From NCBI GenBank assembly GCA_021784615.1, contig JAJYHU010000155.1, positions 1-11,698 of the forward strand: 11,698 nt of DNA, in the 5' to 3' direction. This DNA comes from Acidobacteriota bacterium. Its GTDB lineage: Bacteria > Acidobacteriota > Terriglobia > UBA7540. This document shows, piece after piece, positions 1-6,140 of the stretch (position 1 is the stretch's first letter; every line of letters begins with the position of its first letter). The position numbers were made by a program, and so were the translations under genes. The notes beneath the pieces are model-generated. The model saw only the letters and a list, made by a program, of their open reading frames with translations. It was not told the origin of the DNA and made no database searches.

Positions 1-1416
1 TTCGTTCCCCAGATCGACGACAGCCCGGTAATGACCAAGGTTAACCGCCCTCCGAGCCACCAGTTCGTCGGAAATATAGTCGGGCAAGACATGGTAATGC
101 CGCCAGAAATGGGCCAACTCCTGTGTCAGGTTCGGGTAGGCATTCAAGTTGGTGCTCAGTGAGATTTTACGCAAGGGCACGATCACGGCCACGGGCTGCA
201 CGGGAGCCACTCCCTGGATCACCTTCGCTAGGGTCGCATGCCATTCCCGATAACCATTCCATCCATCTACAAACCCGGGCCGCTTGGCCGGTGGAGGATA
301 GATAAAGAAATCGTCTCCTACTTCAAACGGCGCGTCGAGCCCAATGTGGCCCAGCCACTGGGGAACTTCCGGCCGCAGGTCCTTTCTCCAGGGCGTCCAC
401 TCATTGATGAGCGGAACCCGATAGTGCCGGGCCAAGCCGCCGAAAAGCAGCGCCAGCCCCGCCGTGTCCGAGTCGTCAAGGTTGATAATCACGTGGTATT
501 TTTGGGCCAGGCGGAAGAACATGTCCGGGTCATTGCCTTGCACCGTAGGCCCGATCGTCCCGTCAATGCCGCCTCCCCAGGAAAAGATCAGGGTGCGGTT
601 GGTGTGTTCGCGCACGAGACGCGTCACAGCACCGAAGCCCTCTTCAGCGCTGTACTGGCGGAAGCGCTGGTAAAGGGGAAACATCGGATCGCCCGGCCGG
701 CCAACCGGCACGTCGCTCCAGGACTTGTAAGACGTATGCCAGACATGGTTGAAGTTGGCGATGGTTTTATAAGTGCGCGGTAGCCAGCGGTAAAATTCCC
801 GGATGTCCGCGGGAGCGTAGCCGGTCACTCCGTGAGAGCCCTTCGGCATCGGTCCCCACTCGGAATCCAGCCATCCGTAGGCAGGGTAAACGCCGCCGAA
901 GCCAGGATTGTTTTTTACGTGGTCGATGGTGCGGGCCACGTAATCAAAGTAAGCCTTTCTCGAGGCTTTGCCCCACCAGGGCGGCTCCAAGGCTTTGAAG
1001 CCGTCACTCGAGATGTCACGCGCGGTGAGCCACGAAGGAGGGTTCCCTTGCCCCAGGCTTTCCCAAAACAGAAAGTAAATCTTCAGATGAGCTTTGGCGG
1101 CATCCGCCAGGTAACGATCCAGGATGTGAAAATCGTACCGGCCTTTTTGGGGTTCGAGCGCCGTCCAGTCCATATTGATTTCCACCCCGTTCATGCCGCT
1201 CTGGGCGAGCTTCTCAAAAACTGATTCTCCCCAGGGAATGTTGTGGGGCTTGGTGAAGCCGATCTGGGCCCACCAGAATGGGTGGCTGCGGCTCGGCATC
1301 CCCTCCCACTGCTGCCATGTGCCGTGTGAAGCTTGCAAGGCCCCAGCGCCTGAAAACAAGCAGACCAGAGCTACGGCGAAAACTCCGGGAATTAGTAACC
1401 GTATTTTTCGGGACAT
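1..1416 (-). CDS. Secreted GH42-like beta-galactosidase, partial (C-terminus beyond window)
   Basis: The reading frame is open on the minus strand from ATG 1416 to the window edge (472 codons, no stop), so the C-terminal part is missing. An AGGAG lies 7 nt before the ATG. Residues 1-29 form a Sec signal peptide (basic MSRKIR, hydrophobic core, ALQA end), so the enzyme should act outside the cytoplasm. The rest reads as a clan GH-A TIM barrel: W84-TALEPQKGRYDF is the 'W..lEP..G.ydF' strand typical of GH42 and GH35. WLDSEWGP (E186) stands where GH42 has NNEYG and would hold the acid/base. The following FYRWLPRTYKTIANFNHVW matches the GH42 segment after that motif. E339 in PLINEWTPW is the candidate nucleophile. 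Expected reaction: hydrolysis of beta-galactosides or related beta-glycosides. The family is likely, the substrate unknown; a divergent GH-A family is the alternative. Confidence 0.75.
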   Translation of the reverse strand, partial: MSRKIRLLIPGVFAVALVCLFSGAGALQASHGTWQQWEGMPSRSHPFWWAQIGFTKPHNIPWGESVFEKLAQSGMNGVEINMDWTALEPQKGRYDFHILDRYLADAAKAHLKIYFLFWESLGQGNPPSWLTARDISSDGFKALEPPWWGKASRKAYFDYVARTIDHVKNNPGFGGVYPAYGWLDSEWGPMPKGSHGVTGYAPADIREFYRWLPRTYKTIANFNHVWHTSYKSWSDVPVGRPGDPMFPLYQRFRQYSAEEGFGAVTRLVREHTNRTLIFSWGGGIDGTIGPTVQGNDPDMFFRLAQKYHVIINLDDSDTAGLALLFGGLARHYRVPLINEWTPWRKDLRPEVPQWLGHIGLDAPFEVGDDFFIYPPPAKRPGFVDGWNGYREWHATLAKVIQGVAPVQPVAVIVPLRKISLSTNLNAYPNLTQELAHFWRHYHVLPDYISDELVARRAVNLGHYRAVVDLGNE

Positions 1417-1618
1417 TTGAATGCTCCTATTCGTTGAAAATATCAAGTCCGTTTCTCTCCGGGCCGCAACGGCCGCCGCCGGCTCTGCCGGACTCGCAAC
1501 GGCAAGCGCGGCGCCAATCGCTGACAACGCCGGAGATATCTTCCCCAATCCTTGCGAACTTTTCAATCCATATATTGGGCTCAGGGCGAAAACTCTTATC
1601 GGGGGCAATTGGCGAGTT

Positions 1619-1635
1619 CTCCGGAAAATCCGGAG
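1619..1635. promoter_or_regulatory. Perfect 17-bp palindrome, candidate operator
   Basis: CTCCGGA-AAA-TCCGGAG is a perfect 7-3-7 inverted repeat. Its centre (1627) is 23.5 bp upstream of the centre of the Crp/Fnr-like box, about two helical turns, and about 65 bp before the inferred ric start site. It could bind a second regulator or be a small hairpin. I do not recognise the motif. Confidence 0.4.
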
Positions 1636-1644
1636 CGGCATCCG

Positions 1645-1686
1645 TGACTTTGGTCATCGTCTGATGCCGGTGGAATGCCGTCTAAT
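1645..1686 (+). promoter_or_regulatory. Probable Crp/Fnr-activated promoter of ric
   Basis: TGAC-TTTG-GTCA (1645-1656) is a perfect 4-4-4 inverted repeat with the geometry of Crp/Fnr-family sites; read as GTGA-N6-TCA it matches one full half-site. TCTAAT (1681-1686) is a good -10 box, with no usable -35 at 17 bp (CGTCTG). If transcription starts near 1692, the palindrome centre (1650.5) falls at about -41.5, the class II activator position, where a bound activator replaces the -35 contact. Site and spacing are seen; binding is inferred. Confidence 0.5.
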
Positions 1687-1764
1687 GGAGAAGTGAACGG
1701 CGCCGCGTTAGGCTTGCAAGATGCCCGCTGGCCGGCCACAGGGGTTAACACCAAAGGAGGGCAA

Positions 1765-2499
1765 ATGGGAATCGACACTCAAAGAACTGTTGCAGAAATC
1801 GCCTTGGAGAAGCCGCAAGCCGCGGCCATCTTTGAAAAATTGGGAATTGACTACTGTTGCGGCGGGCGGAAGCCTCTGGCAACGGTCTGCGAGGCGGCGG
1901 GCATTGACGTCAACCGCGTCGCCGATCTGATTGAAACTCCCGCGGGCGCGGATCTATCCGGCGGCGAAAGCAAGGACTGGACCAATCAATCGCTTGCCGC
2001 CCTGGTCAGCCACATCGTGCAAAAGCATCACGCTTACTGCCGGGAAGAAGGCCTTCGCTTGCGGCCGTTATTGGCCAAAGTGGTTTCCAAACACGGCGAA
2101 CGGCATCCGGAACTTGCGGAGATTCAGAAACTCTTCGCTTGCCTGCAGGACGAGCTAAGCATGCACATGATGAAGGAAGAAAAAATGCTGTTCCCGTACA
2201 TCGTCGATCTGGAAGAGGCCGCAACGCGCCACTCGGCTCCTCCCCAGTCGGCGTTTGGAACCGTCCAAAATCCGGTGCGCATGATGATCCTGGAACATGA
2301 CAACGCAGGCAACCTGGAAAAAGAAATTCGCAGCCTGGCCCGGAATTTCACCGCGCCTGAAGATGCCTGCACCAGTTTCAAAGTGCTCTACCAGGGGCTC
2401 GAAGCTTTTGAGGCTGACCTGCACCTGCACATTCATCTGGAAAACAATCTGCTCTTCCCGCGCGCCATCGCGCTTGAAGAAACAGCCCAATCAGTCTGA
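1765..2499 (+). CDS. ric: Iron-sulfur cluster repair di-iron protein (RIC/YtfE/ScdA family)
   Basis: The protein has 244 residues, close to the family's usual length. Residues 1-57 are the DUF542 (ScdA_N) domain with the hallmark YCCGG (C31, C32). Residues from about 75 form a hemerythrin-like four-helix bundle whose di-iron ligands can be assigned to H83/H88 or H89, H134 with E138/E139 (HMMKEEKMLFP), H178 (EHD), and H224 with E226 (HIHLENNLLFP). Family members repair cytoplasmic Fe-S clusters damaged by nitric oxide or oxidants. The start at 1765 has AAAGGAGG (1753-1760) 4 nt upstream; the longer frame from 1675 lacks such a site and adds non-family residues. The gene stands alone and converges on the Crp/Fnr-type gene 50 nt away. 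Its upstream region carries a Crp/Fnr-like box, so induction under nitrosative or low-oxygen stress is likely. Confidence 0.93.
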   Translation: MGIDTQRTVAEIALEKPQAAAIFEKLGIDYCCGGRKPLATVCEAAGIDVNRVADLIETPAGADLSGGESKDWTNQSLAALVSHIVQKHHAYCREEGLRLRPLLAKVVSKHGERHPELAEIQKLFACLQDELSMHMMKEEKMLFPYIVDLEEAATRHSAPPQSAFGTVQNPVRMMILEHDNAGNLEKEIRSLARNFTAPEDACTSFKVLYQGLEAFEADLHLHIHLENNLLFPRAIALEETAQSV

Positions 2500-2549
2500 G
2501 GCGTTGCGGGATCAGGCGTCGAAAAAGGACGGCGCGGAACGCGGCAGGG

Positions 2550-3254
2550 TTATTCCTTGCCTTTCACTTCGGCTTCCAGCGCCTCAAGATCGCGGACGAT
2601 GACGGTCCGGCCGTCCATCCTGATCAGTCCCGCCGATTGCATGCGGCTGAGGTTTCTCGAAACCAGTTCGCGGACCGTCCCGATATGCGAGGCCAGCTCC
2701 TGATTGCTGATCGTGAAGGTGAACTCAACTCCGCGCGCCGTGCGCTTGCCCCGGCTCCGCGCCTCGCGCAAAAGATAAGCGGCCAGGCGATGGTGCACGG
2801 TGGTAAATGAAAGCTCTTCAACGATATCGACCAGCCGCCGCAGCCGCGCGCTGACCGCGCGCAGCACCTTCAGCGCCACTTCCGGGTGTTCCAGGCATAG
2901 GCTGCGGATGTCTTTTTTGCCAATGAACAGCAGCTCGCTTGCCTGCTCAGACACGGCGGACGCAGGATAATTCCCGCCGTCAAAGACTGGCAGCTCCGCC
3001 ACGGAAGCGCCCGGTCCCTCAAGCGTCAGCACCTGTTCGCGGCCGGAGGCGGAAACCTTGAAAATCTTCACCAGGCCGGATTCCACCACGTAAAGGCCCT
3101 CGCAGGGATCGCCTTCAGAAAAGATCAGTTCGCCCGCCTCGAAGCGCCGCCGGCCGGCCGCGGAAGCAAGCAATTCCAACTCGCTCGCGTCAAGATCGGC
3201 GAGCAGCGCAACCTTCTTCAGTGCGGCAATCTGGGAGGCGTTCACGTTGGCCAT
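2550..3254 (-). CDS. Crp/Fnr-family transcriptional regulator
   Basis: The protein has 234 residues from ATG 3254. Residues 15-125 are a cyclic-nucleotide-binding-type jelly roll (FEAGELIFSEGDPCEGLYVVESGLVKIF style, E87 in AELPVFDGG). The dimer helix spans about 125-150. A winged helix follows (TISNQELASHIGTVRELVSRNLSRMQSAGLI, 181-211, shown here only as landmarks). The Arg that grips the cAMP phosphate in E. coli CRP is absent (the equivalent stretch is GGNYPASA), and no four-Cys Fe-S set like FNR's exists (only C51 and C120), so the signal is unknown; a DNR/NnrR-like nitric oxide sensor is possible. R195, E196 and R200 align without gaps to CRP R180, E181 and R185, predicting GTGA half-sites. 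A frame extending to 3533 was rejected as GC-rich non-family sequence. SD spacing to this ATG is long (16 nt; see the leader entry). Confidence 0.9.
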   Translation of the reverse strand: MANVNASQIAALKKVALLADLDASELELLASAAGRRRFEAGELIFSEGDPCEGLYVVESGLVKIFKVSASGREQVLTLEGPGASVAELPVFDGGNYPASAVSEQASELLFIGKKDIRSLCLEHPEVALKVLRAVSARLRRLVDIVEELSFTTVHHRLAAYLLREARSRGKRTARGVEFTFTISNQELASHIGTVRELVSRNLSRMQSAGLIRMDGRTVIVRDLEALEAEVKGKE

Positions 3255-3265
3255 CGTCGAGACAT
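3242..3265 (-). other. Possible 7-codon leader overlapping the Crp/Fnr-type start
   Basis: The only good ribosome binding site before the regulator, GGAGG (3275-3271), lies 5 nt before an out-of-frame ATG (3265) that opens a 7-codon frame, MSRRWPT, ending in TGA at 3244-3242. This frame runs across the regulator's ATG at 3254. It could couple translation of the regulator to the leader, or be chance. Confidence 0.25.
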
Positions 3266-3520
3266 TGTATCCTCCGCCGGGCGGCCTTGGCCAGTGGAAG
3301 CTGAGGCTCGGGGCCGGCCTTAACGGCCGCCCCGGGGGCGGGTTCCATGACAAATCGCGTTTTGAAACTTCCAACCCGCATCTTGCGCGGCATCCGCCAT
3401 TGGCAGCCGCGGGTCGACCGTTCCCCAAGCCGCCGCCCCGCAAGCTGCTTTCAACATCCTCGGGCCTGACCCGCCGCCGTTCAGCTTGATACCGCCGAGA
3501 GGGTTTTGTGTAGAAACCTA

Positions 3521-3549
3521 TTGACAAGCACAATGCCTTTTCGTAATCT
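3521..3549 (+). promoter_or_regulatory. Candidate sigma-70 promoter of the Fur-family gene
   Basis: TTGACA (3521-3526, perfect -35), a 17-bp spacer and TAATCT (3544-3549, weak -10) read toward the Fur-family gene. Transcription would begin near 3556, leaving a leader of about 90 nt that contains both copies of the palindromic operator. The -10 is weak; TATAGAAT at 3561-3568 is an alternative without a good -35. Confidence 0.45.
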
Positions 3550-3588
3550 GGACATCTTTGTATAGAATTATTGTTTTCAATGGGTTAA

Positions 3589-3603
3589 TGCGAATCAGTC
3601 GCA
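3589..3603 (+). promoter_or_regulatory. Operator copy A before the Fur-family gene
   Basis: TGCGA-ATCAG-TCGCA is a 5-5-5 palindrome; read as 7-1-7 it pairs at six of seven positions, the layout of Fur-family boxes. It matches the reverse complement of copy B (3625-3639) at 14 of 15 bases. Confidence 0.55.
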
Positions 3604-3624
3604 GCTTGTTTTTGCGCCTGCTGT

Positions 3625-3639
3625 TGCAACTGATTCGCA
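3625..3639 (-). promoter_or_regulatory. Operator copy B, inverted, directly before the Fur-family start
   Basis: On the minus strand it reads TGCGA-ATCAG-TTGCA, 14 of 15 identical to copy A. On the plus strand TTGCAA-N5-TCGCAA (3624-3640) resembles the tTGCaa-N5-ttGCAA box I recall for the nickel-responsive Fur-family protein Nur. It ends 7 nt before the ATG and occupies the place of a Shine-Dalgarno sequence, so protein bound here would block the start region. Confidence 0.55.
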
Positions 3640-3646
3640 AATAGAT

Positions 3647-4129
3647 ATGCCGGGTATCCCTGAAAAAAAATCCATTCTTGACGATCTTGCTGGTCGAGGC
3701 CTGCGCCTTACTTCCCAGCGCCGGGCCATCGTCGAGACCATTCAGGACGCCCAGGGGCATCTGGACGCGGCGACGCTCCTCAAGTTGGCTCAAAAGCGCG
3801 AGCCTCGCGTGAACCGGGCCACCGTCTACCGGACGCTCGATCTTCTGAAGCGGCTCCGCCTGATCGACGAGCTTGACTTGATGCACCTGGAGGGCGAAAA
3901 GCACTTTTATGAGACGCGGAGCAAGTCCGGGCACTTTCACTTAGCCTGCCTCAGTTGCAAAAAGATTCTGGAGCACGACACCCCCACGTTTGCGCGGCTC
4001 AAGCAGGAAGTTTCCGACGAGACCGGCTTCAGCATTGACGTGGTTCGCCTGGAGGTTGGGGGACAATGTCCCGCTTGCCGGAATCTCTCCGGGGGCAACT
4101 CGCCTTTGAAAGACCGGGAAGTATTGTGA
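3647..4129 (+). CDS. Fur-family metal- or stress-responsive repressor
   Basis: The protein has 160 residues, near the family's usual size. Residues 8-75 form the winged helix (GLRLTSQRRAIVETI, then NRATVYRTLDLLKRL as recognition helix). Residues 84-145 form the dimer and metal domain: GHFHLACLSC (H96, H98, C101, C104) and CPAC (C141, C144) give the two CxxC pairs of the structural zinc site. E89 and E109 fall where E. coli Fur has Glu and peroxide-sensing PerR has Asp, which argues against a PerR role. The Nur-type HxHxH is also absent, so the metal cannot be named; Fur-, Zur- or Nur-like are all open. ATG 3647 is the first usable start in an otherwise start-less open frame, but no Shine-Dalgarno sequence is visible. 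Two palindromic operators in its leader suggest autorepression. The next gene, for an outer-membrane protein, may be a co-transcribed target. Confidence 0.88.
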   Translation: MPGIPEKKSILDDLAGRGLRLTSQRRAIVETIQDAQGHLDAATLLKLAQKREPRVNRATVYRTLDLLKRLRLIDELDLMHLEGEKHFYETRSKSGHFHLACLSCKKILEHDTPTFARLKQEVSDETGFSIDVVRLEVGGQCPACRNLSGGNSPLKDREVL

Positions 4130-4147
4130 GCGGCAAAAAATAAAAAA

Positions 4148-4195
4148 GGACTTCCCTGCGGCGTCACTTTTGGCGAAGGAGCCGCAGGAAAGTCC
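4148..4195 (-). terminator. Hairpin with T-tract on the minus strand
   Basis: GGACTTCCCTGCGGC (4148-4162) and GCCGCAGGAAAGTCC (4181-4195) pair at 14 of 15 positions around an 18-nt loop. On the minus strand the hairpin is followed by TTTTTTATTTTTT (4147-4135), an intrinsic-terminator layout for leftward transcription. On the plus strand no T-tract follows, so it would not be a classic terminator for the Fur-family gene. It lies between two plus-strand genes, which is unexpected. Confidence 0.6.
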
Positions 4196-4271
4196 CGAAT
4201 CGACAACCCGAAGGCTGGCGACCGTGTCCATTCTATGGCTGCCGGCCGGGCATTTTCAAGGAGAAGCGCTG

Positions 4272-5195
4272 ATGGCTGGCAGTCACCGTAATTTTTGTCC
4301 CTCCCTCTCAAAACCGGGCGGAAGGCGCGCGTTCTACTTTGTTTTAGCGGCCCTGCTGTTGTGGCCGGGAGCGGCGGCGGTCGCGCGCGCGCAGGAGGGG
4401 CCGTACTTTGTTGCCTACAACCACCACATGGAAGAGCCGGGCAATCTGGAAATCGAGTTTGAGCCCACTACGGCGCGGCCGAACGGGGGCAGCCGCTTCT
4501 ATAGCGGGCTTGCTGAGTTCGAATACGGCGCAACGTCCTGGTGGACCACGGAGGTGTATCTCGAAGGGCAGAGCACCCGGCAAGACAGCACGGTTTTCAG
4601 CGGCTACCGCGTGGAAAATCGCTTTCGCGTTCTCTCCCGGGACCATTGGATCAACCCGGTGCTCTATGCCGAATTCGAGAACATTTCCGCTGACAAGACC
4701 TTGAAGGAAGTCGTGGGGTTTGATTCCCAGAATGACGCCCTGGAGCCGAATGCCGTCGCCCGCCGCGGCCTGGAGCGGGAAATTGAAACCCGCCTGATCC
4801 TGAGCAGTGATTACAAGAGCTGGAACATTTCCGAAAACTTCATCGGAGAAAAGGGCTTTGCCCACCAGCCTTGGGAGTTCGGATACGCGTTTGGCTTAAG
4901 CCATCCGCTGGGCCTTGCGGCCTTCCCGTTCCAGGGCAATTTCAGGAATTTCCGCGCCGGGCTGGAAGTCTACGGAGGGCTTGGGACGGCGGACCGCTTG
5001 ACGCTCCGCGACACCTCGCACTATGTTGCGCCGGTCCTGGCATGGTCTTTCCCGCATGGCCTCGGATTCAAAATTTCGCCGGGGTTTGGCCTGACGAATC
5101 CCGCCTACAAATTTATTCTGCGCCTGGGAGTATCGTATGAATTTTCCGGATTCGGCCGCCATCTGCGCAGCTTTTTCGGCCGCGGAGAATCATGA
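4272..5195 (+). CDS. Predicted outer-membrane beta-barrel protein of unknown function
   Basis: The protein has 307 residues. The N-terminus is a Sec signal peptide (basic GGRRAF at 16-21, hydrophobic FVLAALLLWPGAAAV, cleavage expected after VARA at 40). The mature part has alternating hydrophobic and polar residues, many aromatic residues and Gly turns, and no transmembrane helix, as in outer-membrane barrels (SRFYSGLAEFEYGATSWW, YRVENRFRVL, NPVLYAEFENI, KFILRLGVSYEF as strand-like pieces). I do not recognise a named family. AAGGAG (4258-4263) lies 8 nt before ATG 4272; the frame continues upstream to 4170, but that part crosses the hairpin and has no ribosome site. It lies 142 nt after the Fur-family gene on the same strand, so a role in metal uptake, export or stress at the outer membrane is possible but rests only on position. 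Confidence 0.75.
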   Translation: MAGSHRNFCPSLSKPGGRRAFYFVLAALLLWPGAAAVARAQEGPYFVAYNHHMEEPGNLEIEFEPTTARPNGGSRFYSGLAEFEYGATSWWTTEVYLEGQSTRQDSTVFSGYRVENRFRVLSRDHWINPVLYAEFENISADKTLKEVVGFDSQNDALEPNAVARRGLEREIETRLILSSDYKSWNISENFIGEKGFAHQPWEFGYAFGLSHPLGLAAFPFQGNFRNFRAGLEVYGGLGTADRLTLRDTSHYVAPVLAWSFPHGLGFKISPGFGLTNPAYKFILRLGVSYEFSGFGRHLRSFFGRGES

Positions 5196-5203
5196 AGCGG
5201 CTC
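5193..5203 (+). repeat. Left copy of an 11-bp direct repeat around the AbiE module
   Basis: TGAAGCGGCTC begins with the stop codon of the outer-membrane protein gene. An identical copy in the same orientation lies at 7113-7123, beyond the other end of the AbiE module. Confidence 0.4.
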
Positions 5204-5210
5204 GACCCCC

Positions 5211-5244
5211 GCGCGCGACGCGTCCGGTCCGCCGCGCAGTTTTT
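5211..5244 (+). terminator. Candidate terminator after the outer-membrane protein gene
   Basis: GCGCG (5211-5215) pairs with CGCGC (5233-5237). The inner bases CGAC and GTCCG can extend the stem with small bulges, and TTTTT follows at 5240-5244. It starts 16 nt after the stop of the outer-membrane protein gene. The stem is imperfect. Confidence 0.4.
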
Positions 5245-5324
5245 CTCACCATGCGGGAACGCGGGAAAGAAGAAGTTCTTTTGAAGGAGGAAAGGACAAC
5301 GGTAAACACAAAACGTCAGGGGCG

Positions 5325-6140
5325 TTATCCCTTGCCCTTCCACGGAGCACCCGGCAGAATTTCTATGAGGCGTGATGAAACAAGGGGAGCCGCCGTCTTG
5401 ATGTTCCAGTTAATTCCTGCCGCGAGCAGCGGGCCGATGTCGGCGGCAAATTCCGGGTCATCGAGTTTTTCCGCAATGTTCTTTTCGAACCGGGCGCGCG
5501 TCACCCTCTGGCCGTCCCGGCTCATATATTCAGAGAACGCCGCGATGATACGCTCAGGATTGACACGGGGATGTCCCAGTGCATGCGCCAGGTCGAAGAT
5601 GTCGCGTCCCTGTTTGCGCTGATACAACGCCCGCAGCTTGGTCCCGAGGAGTTCGTCCAACTCGTAGCTGTGGACCTCGCAGCTGCCTTCAAACCAGCGC
5701 GACACGACACTGAACGGGACTCTCCTCAAACCAAAGACCGAGAAATGCTCCCGTGAATTGATTTCGACTTTCAGCCGCAGAGGGATGGCGGGCGTCCCCT
5801 CGGCCTCGAAGCGATAGACAAAGGTAACGCGCCCTTCGGTCTGTTTCCACTGCGGCTTGCCCAGCCAGGGATCGAGAATTTCGCGCACCGCTTCCATTGT
5901 CGGACCCGCCGCCTCTGCCTTCGTCTGGACGAGATCGATGTCTTCGGAATAACGGGCAGCGGGTTTGAGGTGAAGCCTATAGAGCGCCGTGCCGCCCCGA
6001 AACGCAAGCGCATCGCGCAGGTGCGCATGTGAAAATATCTCGACGACCGCACGACTGATGACAAGATCCTGTTCGACCTGGAAGTCCTGCACCCACGGGG
6101 CATGCGCCCGCCACTCTGTAATGTAGTCGCGTGGGATCAC
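5325..6140 (-). CDS. abiEii: AbiEii-type nucleotidyltransferase toxin
   Basis: The protein has 271 residues from GTG 6140. It is a DNA polymerase beta-like nucleotidyltransferase toxin of type IV AbiE systems. The four family motifs are intact: GGTAL (49-53), RYSEDIDLV (63-71) with both metal-binding Asp residues, LKVEIN (123-128), and KLRALYQRKQGRDIFDL (168-184). Family members act in the cytoplasm, and some studied homologues add nucleotides to tRNA ends; they arrest growth and are linked to phage defence. The start GTGA overlaps the antitoxin stop by 4 nt, and the N-terminus IPRDYITEWRAHAPW matches the usual family start. An upstream ATG at 6179 would overlap the antitoxin by 43 nt and was rejected. 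AGGTGGAGG within the antitoxin end can serve as ribosome site. Intact motifs suggest an active toxin. Confidence 0.93.
   Translation of the reverse strand: MIPRDYITEWRAHAPWVQDFQVEQDLVISRAVVEIFSHAHLRDALAFRGGTALYRLHLKPAARYSEDIDLVQTKAEAAGPTMEAVREILDPWLGKPQWKQTEGRVTFVYRFEAEGTPAIPLRLKVEINSREHFSVFGLRRVPFSVVSRWFEGSCEVHSYELDELLGTKLRALYQRKQGRDIFDLAHALGHPRVNPERIIAAFSEYMSRDGQRVTRARFEKNIAEKLDDPEFAADIGPLLAAGINWNIKTAAPLVSSRLIEILPGAPWKGKG

Larger units (their letters stand above)
1417..1764. promoter_or_regulatory. Divergent spacer between the GH42-like gene and ric
   Basis: These 348 bases hold no convincing gene; short open frames here (for example 1427-1657 minus and 1421-1696 plus) have no family signature. 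The left end carries the AGGAG of the glycosidase (1424-1428). The right half carries the palindromes and the TCTAAT box listed separately, all on the ric side. I see no clear sigma-70 promoter for the glycosidase. Confidence 0.6.
3255..3646. promoter_or_regulatory. Long divergent spacer between the Crp/Fnr-type and Fur-family genes
   Basis: The spacer has 392 bases in two parts. 3255-3490 is very GC-rich and includes an imperfect hairpin around 3309-3334 (CGGGGCCGGCC then GGCCGCCCCG). 3500-3646 is AT-rich and holds the Fur-side promoter and two operators listed separately. I see no gene in it and no clear promoter for the Crp/Fnr-type gene. Confidence 0.55.

Noticed and set aside
238..1224. 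Plus-strand open frames of 181 and 130 codons
   Set aside because: They are antisense to the GH42-like gene, which has a signal peptide, a ribosome site and recognisable motifs; the plus-strand products show none.
1434..1446. TTGA-AAATA-TCAA, an Fnr-box-like palindrome before the GH42-like gene
   Set aside because: The gap is 5 bp, whereas Crp/Fnr sites need 6 between TGA and TCA, and it lies about 18 nt from the start codon just behind the ribosome site.
3255..3533. N-terminal extension of the Crp/Fnr-type gene by 93 codons
   Set aside because: The extension is GC-rich, Arg/Gly/Pro-rich and outside the family's normal N-terminus; ATG 3254 gives a normal-length protein.
4170..4271. N-terminal extension of the outer-membrane protein gene
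   Set aside because: It runs through the hairpin, has no ribosome site, and would bury the signal peptide behind 34 extra residues; ATG 4272 has AAGGAG at good spacing.
5192..5284. Small basic frame MKRLDPRARRVRS... overlapping the outer-membrane stop by ATGA, with GGAG upstream
   Set aside because: It crosses a probable terminator hairpin and T-run, has no family look, and its composition is explained by GC-rich stem sequence. Kept in mind but not called.
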